A stretch of 39,776 nt of DNA from Lachnospiraceae bacterium (lineage in GTDB: Bacteria; Bacillota; Clostridia; Lachnospirales; Anaerotignaceae): assembly GCA_019422065.1 (NCBI GenBank), contig JAHZEA010000005.1:1-39776 (forward strand). The letters are read 5' to 3'. The notes beneath the pieces are model-generated. The model ran no database searches. It had not been told where the DNA came from and saw nothing but the letters and a program-made list of their open reading frames with translations. Position numbers and translations under genes: made by a program. Position 1 is the first letter of the stretch, and every line of letters begins with the position of its first letter. This document shows positions 1-8,577 of this stretch, piece by piece.

Positions 1-4
1 GTTC

Positions 5-19
5 CACGCTGTCCTCCTT
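5..19 (-). promoter_or_regulatory. RBS and possible GTG start of the next tail-operon gene
   Basis: Read on the minus strand, AAGGAGG is followed after five bases by GTG at 7-5, and the sequence then leaves the window. This suggests that another minus-strand gene starts here. In tailocin and PBSX-like clusters the next genes are usually the holin and the endolysin, but nothing of the protein is visible, so that is only expectation. Confidence 0.4.
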
Positions 20-34
20 GTTTTAATTAGAATT

Positions 35-58
35 AAAAAGGGCGGATATCCGCCCTTT
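35..58 (-). terminator. Intrinsic terminator after the last visible tail-operon gene
   Basis: A perfect 22-bp palindrome (AAAGGGCGGAT / ATCCGCCCTTT, 37-58) is followed on the minus strand by a T run at 39-35. It lies just downstream of the stop codon of the 100-residue gene and should end, or attenuate, tail-operon transcription before the genes to the left. Confidence 0.8.
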
Positions 59-63
59 ATGAA

Positions 64-366
64 TTACATAAGCTCTTTATAAAGGTTATAGAGCTCTGGA
101 TAGAGTTCAAGTTTAATCTTATCTCCGTCCTCTGTTTTGACGTTCCTTCCATTTCCAATAACTGCTTTGTCAAGACCATAAACAGCTACTGTCTGACGTT
201 TGTTATCATATGTAATAACCGGATAACCACCTTCACACTCTATTGTTGTTTCAACATACTTGCCGTTTTTAGAATATTTCTTAGCAGCTTCTTTATCCTC
301 ATCGGTAATTTTAAGTATTCCTGCTGGTGTAATGTAAGCATAATTAATGTCCTGATTTTCTTTCAT
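64..366 (-). CDS. Small phage-tail-operon protein of unknown function (100 aa)
   Basis: I do not recognise a family. The protein is soluble and rich in Lys, Glu and Tyr, and has no signal peptide or membrane segment. It starts at ATG 366 behind AGGAGGTAAAGAATT, a strong ribosome binding site. It follows the XkdX gene in the tail operon and is closed by a terminator at 35-58, so it is the last gene of this transcription block. Its position between tail fibre genes and the presumed lysis genes suggests an accessory tail or lysis-related product, but that rests on context only. Confidence 0.7.
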   Translation of the reverse strand: MKENQDINYAYITPAGILKITDEDKEAAKKYSKNGKYVETTIECEGGYPVITYDNKRQTVAVYGLDKAVIGNGRNVKTEDGDKIKLELYPELYNLYKELM

Positions 367-449
367 AATTCTTTACCTCCTACTAAAAAATATAAATTAA
401 ATAATATATACTCAACTCCGGCCGGAAGTCTTGTAAACTGGTTTAAAAC

Positions 450-578
450 TTATTCAAAAATACTGCCTGTAATCTCTTTGTATTCATCAGCTGTTATTTT
501 ACCGCTTAATACAAACTTTTTAACATCGTCTGTACTATATATTTTTCTGTCGTAAAACCTTTTAACAATCTCAAACAT
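450..578 (-). CDS. xkdX: XkdX-family small tail protein (42 aa)
   Basis: This short gene has ATG at 578 and TAA at 452-450, with AAGGAGG nine bases upstream of the start. The protein begins MFEIVKRFYDRKIYSTDDVK and ends ITADEYKEITGSIFE. This is the typical XkdX pattern: a 40-50-residue protein with one helix, then a short C-terminal segment resembling an SHOCT-like 'G-x-I-T-x-x-E-Y' motif. XkdX proteins lie between tail fibre and lysis genes in PBSX-type phages and tailocins. Their role is not established. The family match comes from the visible motif, the size and the position. Confidence 0.8.
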   Translation of the reverse strand: MFEIVKRFYDRKIYSTDDVKKFVLSGKITADEYKEITGSIFE

Positions 579-590
579 TTAAAATCCTCC

Positions 591-899
591 TTAAACTGTC
601 TGCTGTCCTAAAAGTATAGCCGCCAAAACTTCGTCATGTTCGTTCTGTTTTATAATAATTTCCTGCTGATTTAATAAAAGTTCTGCTTGTATTATTTCTG
701 TTTCTGTCGGTGTATACTCTGTTGGTGTTTCAACTACTTCCCATGCTCCATTATTATATTTCTTGCCTAAAACAGATAAATCATAAGTATCTGTCAAAAT
801 CATTCTGGCATTGTCTGTAATTTCTGTAGGTGTATCTAATAAAGCAGTACAAATGTTGTTTTCGTTTATTTGAGCATAATAGAAATGTATTTTTTCCAT
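591..899 (-). CDS. Tail-fibre-associated protein, XkdW-like position (102 aa)
   Basis: An acidic 102-residue protein starting at ATG 899 behind AGGGGGATTAGTTT. The N-terminal half (YYAQINENNICTALLDTP and following) resembles short proteins encoded just after tail fibres in clostridial prophages. A Thr/Glu-rich linker around residues 57-68 is followed by a Gln/Glu-rich helix. It lies between the fibre gene and xkdX. A fibre assembly or attachment role is an inference from position, and I see no catalytic motif. Confidence 0.65.
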   Translation of the reverse strand: MEKIHFYYAQINENNICTALLDTPTEITDNARMILTDTYDLSVLGKKYNNGAWEVVETPTEYTPTETEIIQAELLLNQQEIIIKQNEHDEVLAAILLGQQTV

Positions 900-914
900 A
901 AACTAATCCCCCTA

Positions 915-1766
915 TTAATAATATTCCAAAACACAAAATGATACTTCGGTTACAACCATGCTATCACTATATCTTGTTGCTGTAACTGTTGTGGAATTAG
1001 ATAAAGTTAAATAAGGATTAACCTTGCTATAAGGGGTGGTTGAATCCGATGTAAAACCTGTATATAAAACAACTGCTTTATCCATATTTACGTTAGAAAT
1101 TGTTGCGTTAGCACTTTTGGTACCCCCGGGAATTGTTATAACCCCTCTTTGAACACTCTTAACCACACTTACACCCCCTGACTGAAATGCTGACTGCATT
1201 AATGTTGGTAAATTAACCGTGTTTACATTTTCACACCATCCCACTATTACTTCTGTATTAGTGTTAATCCACCTGTAGTTTATAGCCACACTATTATTGT
1301 TTGTAAATGCTCCATACACAGTTTGATATACATAGTTAGCTGCCTGATAAACTGTCATTATCGCAAAATTACCTACATTAGTCGGGAAATCATCATAAGC
1401 AACACCATAAATTAAATATAACCCTGTTTCCCTAATTTGACTTAATGACTTAACCTCTAGTCGCCCTTTATAATTAACAAAATTAGATAGGGTACTTGCT
1501 CCCGTTCCCCCATTAGCCACCGGAATAATACTCTGCCCTTTAAACAAATCCGCGTCAAGGCCGCTGTTTGCCCCGTCTACCGTTTTAAGCTTATTAAGTA
1601 TATCCGCCGCTGTGTAGCTTGAAGATGGAAGAGCAGATGTTGCTTTGTCTGATACAGCTTTCAGTTCTTTGTCTATTACATCAGCATTATTATTAAAATC
1701 TTCTACATTATAAAAATCTTCCTGAGCCGGCTTTTTCAAATTATAGTTTTCTGTATATTCCGCCAA
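915..1766 (-). CDS. Tail fibre / receptor-binding protein (283 aa)
   Basis: The first 45 residues (MAEYTENYNLKKPAQEDFYN, then a segment ending VIDKELK) match the particle-attachment end of many Firmicutes phage tail fibres. Around residue 85 is the fibre hallmark ANGGTGAST. The C-terminal ~190 residues are Ser/Thr/Asn/Val-rich, as expected for a beta-structured receptor-binding tip. The start ATG overlaps the stop of the preceding tail gene (TAATG), so the two are translationally coupled. In a tailocin this protein would decide which strains are killed. At 283 residues it is a short fibre. The fold of the tip cannot be read from sequence alone. Confidence 0.85.
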   Translation of the reverse strand: MAEYTENYNLKKPAQEDFYNVEDFNNNADVIDKELKAVSDKATSALPSSSYTAADILNKLKTVDGANSGLDADLFKGQSIIPVANGGTGASTLSNFVNYKGRLEVKSLSQIRETGLYLIYGVAYDDFPTNVGNFAIMTVYQAANYVYQTVYGAFTNNNSVAINYRWINTNTEVIVGWCENVNTVNLPTLMQSAFQSGGVSVVKSVQRGVITIPGGTKSANATISNVNMDKAVVLYTGFTSDSTTPYSKVNPYLTLSNSTTVTATRYSDSMVVTEVSFCVLEYY

Positions 1767-2312
1767 TTACAGCGCCTCCTCTCTTAATCCATTGTGTGTA
1801 TAAGCTTTTAAATACTCGTGGGTGAACGCTTTAAGCTGTAAATGCTGATTATACCTAAGCTCAACTTCAAGTATTAAATTAGCCGGTATCATGCGCTTTA
1901 CTGTCTTTTCCACTTCATCAAAAAGCTTTTTAATTGTCAGCTCCAAAAGTATCCTTAGCCTGTACTCATCATTGTAAAGTGTCATAGCATATCCGTCCTC
2001 ACCGCATAGGCTGTCCAAAGCATTTTTCAAAGTTTTCCATGTATACGGCAAATCTTCATTAATACGTGACTTTATCCTAAACCGCCTAACTTGAAGTGTA
2101 TCCGTACCTTTAGGCTGTATGCCTAAAATCTTTTCCCAACTTTTACAGCCGTTTTCGGTAAGTGTTTCAATAAATTGGTCTAAAAACACATTGTTAGAAT
2201 CTGTCCATAAATTTGTAATAACTTCGTTTTCTCTGCTGGCAATCTCTTTAAATTCTCTGTAATCCTTCACAACATCAGGCTGGTAAATACTTATATCAAC
2301 GTTTTTAAGCAC
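1767..2312 (-). CDS. Baseplate-to-fibre adaptor, XkdU/YmfQ (DUF2313) family (181 aa)
   Basis: The order baseplate J, then this gene, then tail fibre, plus the size of about 180 residues, match the XkdU/YmfQ (DUF2313) family, the Firmicutes counterpart of P2 tail protein I. The N-terminus (VDISIYQPDVVKDYREFKEI) and the central 'LGIQPKGTDTLQVRRFRI' segment are characteristic. These proteins link the baseplate wedge to the tail fibre. The start overlaps the end of baseplate J by eight bases, consistent with coupled translation. Confidence 0.8.
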   Translation of the reverse strand: MLKNVDISIYQPDVVKDYREFKEIASRENEVITNLWTDSNNVFLDQFIETLTENGCKSWEKILGIQPKGTDTLQVRRFRIKSRINEDLPYTWKTLKNALDSLCGEDGYAMTLYNDEYRLRILLELTIKKLFDEVEKTVKRMIPANLILEVELRYNQHLQLKAFTHEYLKAYTHNGLREEAL

Positions 2313-3366
2313 TTACAGTCCCCCTTTTTGGAATACTGTTTTCTTCCAGTGTTATATTTTTTGTTTCAGAATTAAGCTTTGTGTTCTGAATATCAATAAC
2401 ACCTTCAATATCAAGAAGCCGAGTTTCTATCTGGCTGATTCTTACTATTATGTTTGAATTATCTGCCCAGCTTTGTGCCAACTCCTTAAAGTATCCATCT
2501 ATTACATTATTGGCAGTTTCTTCAATATCTTCCCAGCTCCAGCCTTCATCATATGTAATCTCGGTTTCAATGTTCACAGCGGTTTCAGAAACACCCTCAA
2601 CAGTAACCACATGGCCAATAGGCGCAAGACCAAAGCCTTCTCCTTGATTTTGAACCGGGTCTATTGCTGTCTGCACTGTGTTTATAAGCTCTCCTGTAGG
2701 CACGCTGTACTGGCTAGAAATAATAACCAGTTTAACTGTGCCGCCGCCGTTCCAAACAGGATAAACTTTAACTCCGCCTACTCCCTGTATAGCACTTACT
2801 TTTTCTTTGTAATCCTGTATATTGCCGCCAAAAGCCTGAGAATTAAAGCTGTTTAAATACCTCTGCCTAAAGCTTTCTGTTTCTTCCTCGTCCTCTCCCG
2901 GTATCAATATTTCAGTTATTTCAGCCTTTGTAAGGCCTTTTATATAGTCAACAGGAATTAACTGTCCCGTGTAGCCGTTTGGTTCACTTCCTGCCGTTTC
3001 ACATATCAATTTATAGCTGTGTTCTTCGTCTGAAATAGCTTCTGTAACGGCATAATTAAACATATCAATACTAAATCGTGAACCTGTAGGGACTTCAACA
3101 TTAAACACACCTTTTGCCACAGCATAAGTTGCCGCATAAGGCTCAAAGCCTCTTTCCGCTGCTCTCATAATTAAATATTTTCTGTCGGCACTATCTGCAA
3201 ATGTTTCCTTAAGTGTAAAATCCAAATCTATATAAAGCTGTGCCAGCTCCGCTGCTGCCGGTGCCAAAGCATCGTATATAATACTGCCCTCACGCTTATC
3301 AAAACTTGACGGCACTTTATTAAGCATAGACTTTAATATATTTTCAAATGTTTTTTCCTCAAACAT
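2305..3366 (-). CDS. Baseplate J-like protein (XkdT/gpJ family, 353 aa)
   Basis: Length and sequence fit baseplate J/gp47-family wedge proteins. The N-terminal FDKREGSIIYDALAPAAAEL motif is diagnostic. A segment with ETESFRQRYLNSFNSQAFGG and GVGGVKVYPVWNGGGTVKL follows, the usual core of these proteins. The protein forms the wedge of the contractile baseplate with the gp25-like protein encoded just upstream. Start ATG 3366 follows AAGGAGGTGACTATATAAG. It lies two bases from the previous gene. Confidence 0.92.
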   Translation of the reverse strand: MFEEKTFENILKSMLNKVPSSFDKREGSIIYDALAPAAAELAQLYIDLDFTLKETFADSADRKYLIMRAAERGFEPYAATYAVAKGVFNVEVPTGSRFSIDMFNYAVTEAISDEEHSYKLICETAGSEPNGYTGQLIPVDYIKGLTKAEITEILIPGEDEEETESFRQRYLNSFNSQAFGGNIQDYKEKVSAIQGVGGVKVYPVWNGGGTVKLVIISSQYSVPTGELINTVQTAIDPVQNQGEGFGLAPIGHVVTVEGVSETAVNIETEITYDEGWSWEDIEETANNVIDGYFKELAQSWADNSNIIVRISQIETRLLDIEGVIDIQNTKLNSETKNITLEENSIPKRGTVSA

Positions 3367-3367
3367 C

Positions 3368-3766
3368 TTATATAGTCACCTCCTTTTTTATATCCACATC
3401 GCCTAATGTAGAATGAACCTTAAAATATACAGTTATTACATGTTTTTGCGATGTATCAAACTCAAAGCCGTCAACATCTGTTATCCTGTCATCCTGAGTT
3501 AAGGCTTCTTTTATACGGCTTTCTATAATAGGCAGAACTGTTTTAACCGGCTGTCCAAAAAGGTCTTTAAGCTCTACACCATAATTTCTGGAATAAATAA
3601 CATTTTCATATCTTTCAGTTAAAAGTATTTTGTAAACTGCCTGTTTTAAGCCTTCTTTGCCGTCACATTTTCCTGCCACAAATTTGCCATCTATGTTCAT
3701 TTTGTGCTGAAGCGACGGCTGTTTAACAATCTCTAATTTTTTAACATTAAGTCCTTCCGGAAGCAT
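3368..3766 (-). CDS. Baseplate wedge protein, DUF2634/XkdS (gp25-like, 132 aa)
   Basis: A 132-residue protein of the XkdS/DUF2634 class, the Gram-positive equivalent of T4 gp25. The visible signature is the 'LTERYENVIYSRNYGVEL' segment, then DLFGQP and ITDVDGFEF. gp25-like proteins start sheath assembly on the baseplate. Start and stop overlap neighbouring tail genes (TAATG with the XkdR-like gene), so the genes are tightly coupled. Confidence 0.85.
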   Translation of the reverse strand: MLPEGLNVKKLEIVKQPSLQHKMNIDGKFVAGKCDGKEGLKQAVYKILLTERYENVIYSRNYGVELKDLFGQPVKTVLPIIESRIKEALTQDDRITDVDGFEFDTSQKHVITVYFKVHSTLGDVDIKKEVTI

Positions 3767-4173
3767 TAAACCACCACCCTGTCTACTACAAGAAATCTCT
3801 GTCCGCCCTGCTGACGCAAAAGCAAAACTTTATCTCCTTGTTTTAAAGCGTTGTATACCGTTATTTTGTGCTTTACAGCAGGCTGCTTAAATGATAGTTT
3901 AGACTGACTGCTCTCCTGTGTTTCGCCCATATTCCAAGTAGTATAAATCTGCTTTATATTCGGATTATCAAATGTAATTTCTGTTTCATAGTCCGTTAAG
4001 TGCTCCGGCACAATAATAAAACTTTCAGGAAGTATAAGCTTTTGGTCAACATATATGGTAAGGGGTGAAACGCTTTGAACTGTTCCATACATAAGGCTTG
4101 CGGGGTTAGATGCGTCTACAGCTTCAACGGCGGCTTTTTTAATGGTTTTTAAAAGGTCTGTTGAATTAAGCAA
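3766..4173 (-). CDS. DUF2577/XkdR-family tail protein (135 aa)
   Basis: A 135-residue protein in the XkdR position, between the XkdQ-like hub protein and the gp25-like wedge. The small beta-barrel-like pattern (MYGTVQSVSPLTIYVDQKLI near residues 28-48, then QGDKVLLLRQQGGQRFLVVD at the end) is typical of DUF2577. Such proteins are thought to belong to the central hub or spike of contractile tails; this is a family-level inference. It overlaps the upstream gene by eight bases. Confidence 0.82.
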   Translation of the reverse strand: MLNSTDLLKTIKKAAVEAVDASNPASLMYGTVQSVSPLTIYVDQKLILPESFIIVPEHLTDYETEITFDNPNIKQIYTTWNMGETQESSQSKLSFKQPAVKHKITVYNALKQGDKVLLLRQQGGQRFLVVDRVVV

Positions 4174-5137
4174 TAAATTCTCCTCCTCTCAGTTCCAAAT
4201 CCATTGTGTGCTCATTTTGCTTAAATGTATGAGTGCATTTTTCCACTATAAGATAGTTATTTGCTTCTATATCGCCTAAATTTAAAAAGACAGGAATTTG
4301 ACTTCCTGCCCGTACTCTTAAATCACCAAATACTCCGTTTATTGAAAGTGAGCGTGATTTATTGTTATATAAACTTAAAAGCGCCTGCGCCATAGTATTG
4401 CCGTTATCTCTGTTGTCAATTTTGTCAAAATACTGTAGTACGCCCCATTTTTTAACTGTATATTCGCTTTGCTTTGTAAAAACTTCCATTTTGCCGCTGT
4501 TGCTGTCTTCATACAGCAGTTTTATTTTGTTGTATGTTTCACCATCTATTGAAGTTTCATAGTCAAAGTCCTGTGCCATAGTATCATCTATTAATAAAGG
4601 TACTTTCATGTCGGCTATGTTTTTAAGGGCAATCTTTCCAAAATCATCATAAAGCACATACATTTCTTTTGTATTCATAAGCGTTTTATCAAGGGCATTT
4701 TTCATTATGTCAAACAAAGAGGCATTGTCTTCCGAAGCACTCATAACATATTTTGTGTCAGCTATATCCCCTGTAAAAAGGCTAAAATCGCCGGCTATCA
4801 TTTTAAGCAATTCAGACGCTGTTTTATCCTCATATATATATGTATCTTTATTTTTGAAATATCTAAGCTGGTCATAAGCCTTTACTGATATAACTTTTTC
4901 TTTTGTTCTCGACTTTGTAAACACAATCCCAGCAAAAACAGGCGTATCGTCCACTTTAAGCTCAACTCTGTTGCCTTCCTGAAAATTTATAATGTCATCT
5001 TTTATAACAGTAAACTCAAGACTTCCAGCCGAACCTTCCCTATCAGTAGTCCACTTTATACCTTCTTCAACTAAAGGAGTATAAACCTTTCCGGTGTCTG
5101 GGTTTTCTATAATTAAATTTACATGCAAACAAATCAC
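4166..5137 (-). CDS. XkdQ/YqbQ-like tail hub protein (gpD/gp27-like, 323 aa)
   Basis: The sequence has the XkdQ layout: an N-terminal beta domain with EFTVIKDDIINFQEGNRVEL and PVFAGIVFTKSRTKEKVISV, a central YDQLRYFKNKDTYIYEDKTA segment, and a C-terminal beta domain. The family corresponds to the tail hub (gpD/gp27-like) that carries the spike below the tube. The longest start is GTG 5137, which overlaps the stop of the LysM gene (GTGA). An in-frame TTG three codons later is better spaced from the AAGGAGG and could be the real start. Confidence 0.85.
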   Translation of the reverse strand: MICLHVNLIIENPDTGKVYTPLVEEGIKWTTDREGSAGSLEFTVIKDDIINFQEGNRVELKVDDTPVFAGIVFTKSRTKEKVISVKAYDQLRYFKNKDTYIYEDKTASELLKMIAGDFSLFTGDIADTKYVMSASEDNASLFDIMKNALDKTLMNTKEMYVLYDDFGKIALKNIADMKVPLLIDDTMAQDFDYETSIDGETYNKIKLLYEDSNSGKMEVFTKQSEYTVKKWGVLQYFDKIDNRDNGNTMAQALLSLYNNKSRSLSINGVFGDLRVRAGSQIPVFLNLGDIEANNYLIVEKCTHTFKQNEHTMDLELRGGEFIA

Positions 5138-5814
5138 TCCTCCTTTGGAATTACCAAAACCTGTCCCGGATATATAAGGTTAGGGTTTGTTATATCCGGG
5201 TTTGCAGAAGCTATAAGAGAATACTTACTGCCATCACCATAGTAATACTTAGATAGCGCCCAAAGAGTATCGCCGCTTTTTACGGTATAGCTTTGGTTTT
5301 CGGCAGAAGGCTCAGCGTCACTTTCTTCTCTTTGCCGCTCCTTAGTTATAGTACCGTCTTCTGATATATCAGCAATATCAGTTTTGGCAGAATTATACTC
5401 CTTCAGCTCTATACTTACGGTTAAGTCAAAACCGTTATCAGAGCTATCTTTTATTGTATATTCCTCAAGGCTAACAAGTTCAAACTCAATATCACACAGA
5501 CCTTTTCCGTCCGGTGTTTCACGATTTACATGGAATCTAAAAGGAGTTTTTTCTTTCTTCAGTCTTTCAAACTCATCAAGGTAATATTTCTGGTCTTTAA
5601 AACCGTTTTCATACACAGCAAAAGGATATTTAAAAGCCGGCAGAAGAATATCAAAGCTTATTTCTGTAAGCCCTGGAGATTTTAAAAAGTTATATTCTGT
5701 TTCGTTAATAAGTGTTACTGTGCTGTTTTGGTTCTGTATTTTTCTTTGTATGCTGTCCGGCGGAACAGGCAAAAGCAAGTCACCCAAATAAACCAAATAT
5801 GACATTAAAATCAC
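5134..5814 (-). CDS. LysM-domain tail protein, XkdP-like (226 aa)
   Basis: The N-terminal ~130 residues (LGDLLLPVPPDSIQRKIQN onward) form the XkdP-type tail domain. The C-terminal ~50 residues are a canonical LysM module: YTVKSGDTLWALSKYYYGDG, then NPDITNPNLIYPGQVLVIP. A charged linker (about residues 150-172) joins them. The protein lies between tape measure and hub genes, as in PBSX. LysM domains bind peptidoglycan or act as assembly modules, like T4 gp53. Its start overlaps the tape-measure stop by four bases. Confidence 0.9.
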   Translation of the reverse strand: MILMSYLVYLGDLLLPVPPDSIQRKIQNQNSTVTLINETEYNFLKSPGLTEISFDILLPAFKYPFAVYENGFKDQKYYLDEFERLKKEKTPFRFHVNRETPDGKGLCDIEFELVSLEEYTIKDSSDNGFDLTVSIELKEYNSAKTDIADISEDGTITKERQREESDAEPSAENQSYTVKSGDTLWALSKYYYGDGSKYSLIASANPDITNPNLIYPGQVLVIPKEE

Positions 5815-7847
5815 GCTCCTTCTCCCATACCGGCCATAGCCGCCGCTGTACCACGTGCTAAGTGGTCAATAACGCCGTCTATATCCATGCCGTTTTGTAT
5901 GTTATTTTTGTTATTCATGCTAACGCTTATGTTAGGTGTTACATACCTTACTATTACATCCCTTTCAGCAATTTTTCTTAAATACTCCTCGTTTTCAGCC
6001 GATGTTGCTACTTCATTAGATATTGCAGAAGTGTCGGTAGCTATATTATTTAGTGCGTCACCCATACCACCAGTTGTATCAAAACTATTTCCGCCAGTAG
6101 GAACGAATCCGGAAGGCTCAGTCACGCCATCTCCTTCACCGCCATTACCTATACCCAATCCTGAAGTAGCTTCATTTACTGCATCTGAAACATTAAAATT
6201 ATCTAAAGCCGAACCAATACTGCCTAATATTTCAGCACCTGCTTTTATACTCTCTTCAGTATCGACAGAATCCCATTTTTCTACATATTCTGTCCAGTCA
6301 CTTTCGCTTTTAATTTCTTCTTTAGCAGATTGAATTTTATTAGATAAACTTTCAATTCCACTTGTTAAATCTACGCTAATTCCAGGTATACTATTAAGAA
6401 AGTCTTCTATTCCTTGTGCCATTGTTTTTGTATAATTAAGCACTGTTTCAACCATACCAAGAAACAGCATTTTTACTGCCGCAACAGGATCAGCAAATAA
6501 ATTTCCCACAAAGTTTGCAAGTTCAGCAAAAATATTTTGAATTGGAACAATAAAGTTGTTCATAGCAGCGGCATATAAACCGCCCAATACACCGCCAATT
6601 ATAGAACCTATTTGCTGCCATGAATATCCGGCTTCCTTTAATAGACCAATAATCATCAAAATCAAAGACATAATTAAGATTAATGGTAAATTTGCCATAA
6701 TCCATGCTGCCGCTGAAGTTAAAGCAGCTGAAACCATGCTAACTGCCAAAATTCCAAATATAGCTATAGCTCCAAATAAAAGCGTCTGCACAAAATTCCA
6801 ATTATCAGCTATTAATTGTATACCGCTTATTATTAAGTCAGTTGCTATTGATACTGCTCCTTCAACATAGCTGAAAGCACTTAAAATTCCGTTTAAAACT
6901 TGTGCTCCAAAATCACTGTTTAAAAAACTAGATAATTTACTAAATATTGGAGTTAAAGCTTTTAAGGCTGAGTTTTTAATTGTTGTCCATGCATCACCAA
7001 AGGTTAAAGGTACCTCTCCTAAACGCTGTTCAATCTCTCCGCTTGATGAAAGCACTGCGTTTTTAAATGCTTCAGCGCTTAACTTTCCTTCATTAGCATA
7101 TTCCTGAACTAAGTTTTCAGGCACACCCATATATTTGCTTAAGCTTTCTCCAATAACAGGCGAATAACTCATAATCTCATTTAACTCGTCACCGCTTATG
7201 CTTCCGTCAGACATAGAATCTGACACATAGCTCATAGCACTTGTTCTTTCATCTTCACTTAATCCGCCTATGGCAAGACTTTTGTTAACACTATCGGCAA
7301 AACCTATAATTTCATCTGTAGAGCCAAAAGCTGACTTTGCTTCTTTGCCAAGCTGTGATACTGCATCTGCCATAGCCGTATAAGACGTTCTGCCACTGTT
7401 TGCAGAGCCGAATATTTTATTTTGTATATCAGCTAAATTTTCGCCTTCTCCAGCTATAGAAGAAAGCTTTGTGGACATTTGTGTATACTTATCTGACATA
7501 TCAACTATTTTTTTTACTCCGTCAGACCAACTGTCTACACCAATGGCGTTTTTAAAAACCGAAAAGGCTTTTGACGCTATACCTTCGCTTTTTTTAACTG
7601 CGTTATTAAAGCTATCCTGGTTTGAAGCAGCATTTGAAATACTGCCTGCAAAATTATCAACACTAGTAATTGCTGTATTAAATTCCTGTGACATATTAAC
7701 TATTGAGTTTGTAGTAAAAGAATTATTAATTACATCACCAGCAAACCTTACTTCATTTACAAACACATTAATACTGCCTATCATTTTATTAATAGGTGCG
7801 CTGACCCTATCATCTAACTCAAGCACTAATTCATTAGTCGACATCAT
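5811..7847 (-). CDS. Tape measure protein (XkdO-like, 678 aa)
   Basis: A long protein with the tape-measure-domain pattern at about residues 60-290 (for example LSEDERTSAMSYVSDSMSDG and GISGDEL-like repeats around ANEGKLSAEAFKNAV). A hydrophobic block follows at about 355-405, two or more helices, then Gly/Ser-rich C-terminal sequence. It sets tail length and is expelled into the target envelope. At roughly 1.5 angstrom per residue, 678 residues predict a tail near 100 nm, close to R-type bacteriocins; this is an inference. It is about half the length of PBSX XkdO. Its ATG (7847-7845) follows directly on the stop of the frameshifted chaperone. Confidence 0.9.
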   Translation of the reverse strand: MMSTNELVLELDDRVSAPINKMIGSINVFVNEVRFAGDVINNSFTTNSIVNMSQEFNTAITSVDNFAGSISNAASNQDSFNNAVKKSEGIASKAFSVFKNAIGVDSWSDGVKKIVDMSDKYTQMSTKLSSIAGEGENLADIQNKIFGSANSGRTSYTAMADAVSQLGKEAKSAFGSTDEIIGFADSVNKSLAIGGLSEDERTSAMSYVSDSMSDGSISGDELNEIMSYSPVIGESLSKYMGVPENLVQEYANEGKLSAEAFKNAVLSSSGEIEQRLGEVPLTFGDAWTTIKNSALKALTPIFSKLSSFLNSDFGAQVLNGILSAFSYVEGAVSIATDLIISGIQLIADNWNFVQTLLFGAIAIFGILAVSMVSAALTSAAAWIMANLPLILIMSLILMIIGLLKEAGYSWQQIGSIIGGVLGGLYAAAMNNFIVPIQNIFAELANFVGNLFADPVAAVKMLFLGMVETVLNYTKTMAQGIEDFLNSIPGISVDLTSGIESLSNKIQSAKEEIKSESDWTEYVEKWDSVDTEESIKAGAEILGSIGSALDNFNVSDAVNEATSGLGIGNGGEGDGVTEPSGFVPTGGNSFDTTGGMGDALNNIATDTSAISNEVATSAENEEYLRKIAERDVIVRYVTPNISVSMNNKNNIQNGMDIDGVIDHLARGTAAAMAGMGEGA

Positions 7848-8476
7848 TTACCGCCTCCTTCCGGCTTTGTGTCTTGCTGAATTTTTCTTCATTCGTTTTT
7901 CTTCTTCTTTTTCTGCCTCTATTTTTTTATCAATACAGGCTATAACAAAAGCCTTCTCGTTATCATCCATTTGGACAAAAACGGAAGGCCTTATTCTAAG
8001 GCGCATAAGAGCGTATAAGGCATACAGCGCCTCGCCTCCGCTCTCAATCAGTTTTTTGCTTTTTCAATTTTGCTGTTAATGTCAGTAAAACCGTTAAACT
8101 CCTGTATAAACTGAGCAAAAGCTGAATATTCGCCTGGGTTATCTATCATCTGTTTAATTAAGTCTTCCGGTGTCATTACTCCATAGCTGTCCTGAAGCTC
8201 TTTGCTGTAAAGGTTAGGCTCTACAACGGATTTTACAATCATTCTTGCCATATACTTTGATGTATCAATCTTCTGTCTGTACTGGTTTGGCTTACCTGTA
8301 ACAGGAACATCCATTGTGCAGGAGTCCCTTATTTCGTCATTTTCAGCTGTTGTAAGAGGCTTAATAACCCACTCAAGAGGTTTTCCCTCACTATCACAAA
8401 ATGACTTTGATGCTATGTAAGTTGTATTATCCCTTTTTATTTTATTCTGCTTTAAAAACATTGATAAATCTGACAT
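7848..8476 (-). CDS. Frameshifted long form of the tail assembly chaperone (142 + 67 aa)
   Basis: This is join(8476..8051, 8051..7848) on the minus strand. The zero frame ends ...KIEKAKN with GCA AAA AAC TGA. The last seven bases before the stop are the classical -1 slippery heptamer A_AAA_AAC (8057-8051). After a -1 slip, reading continues with LIESGGEALYALYALMRLRI and ends in a basic tail SARHKAGRRR at TAA 7850-7848, abutting the tape-measure ATG. The 67-residue extension is strongly protein-like. It matches the G/GT arrangement of tailed phages, in which a minor fused product chaperones the tape measure. Possible downstream stems are AGGCGC...GCGCCT and GCCTTA-GAA-TAAGGC. Confidence 0.85.
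8048..8476 (-). CDS. Tail assembly chaperone, XkdN-like, short form (142 aa)
   Basis: The 142-residue zero-frame product (MSDLSMFLKQNKIKRDNTTY start) resembles XkdN-type tail assembly chaperones. It has a small beta domain (residues 15-50), then a helical part with MTPEDLIKQMIDNPGEYSAF. It lies directly before the tape measure gene, the position conserved for chaperones. Start ATG 8476 follows AAGGAGGAAAACAA. It is the major product; the minor product extends by frameshift at its last codons. Confidence 0.87.
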   Translation of the reverse strand: MSDLSMFLKQNKIKRDNTTYIASKSFCDSEGKPLEWVIKPLTTAENDEIRDSCTMDVPVTGKPNQYRQKIDTSKYMARMIVKSVVEPNLYSKELQDSYGVMTPEDLIKQMIDNPGEYSAFAQFIQEFNGFTDINSKIEKAKN

Positions 8477-8506
8477 TTGTTTTCCTCCTTAATTTAAGGC
8501 ATAAAT

Positions 8507-8535
8507 AAAAGCACTTACATTAAATAAGTGCTTTT
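8507..8535 (-). terminator. Terminator inside the tail operon, after the zinc-ribbon cargo gene
   Basis: An 11-bp stem (AAAAGCACTTA / TAAGTGCTTTT) with a 7-base loop is followed on the minus strand by TTTTATTTAT. It sits between the DUF4428-like gene and the chaperone gene. It should end the cargo gene's own transcript, and the late tail transcript must read through it or be processed. Confidence 0.75.
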
Positions 8536-8577
8536 AAATTATGCTTTCTTTAATTGTTATAGTTTACTTTCTTTACA

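Noticed and set aside
2473..2856. 127-codon plus-strand frame inside the baseplate J gene
   Set aside because: No start context and no protein-like pattern; the minus-strand gene is certain.
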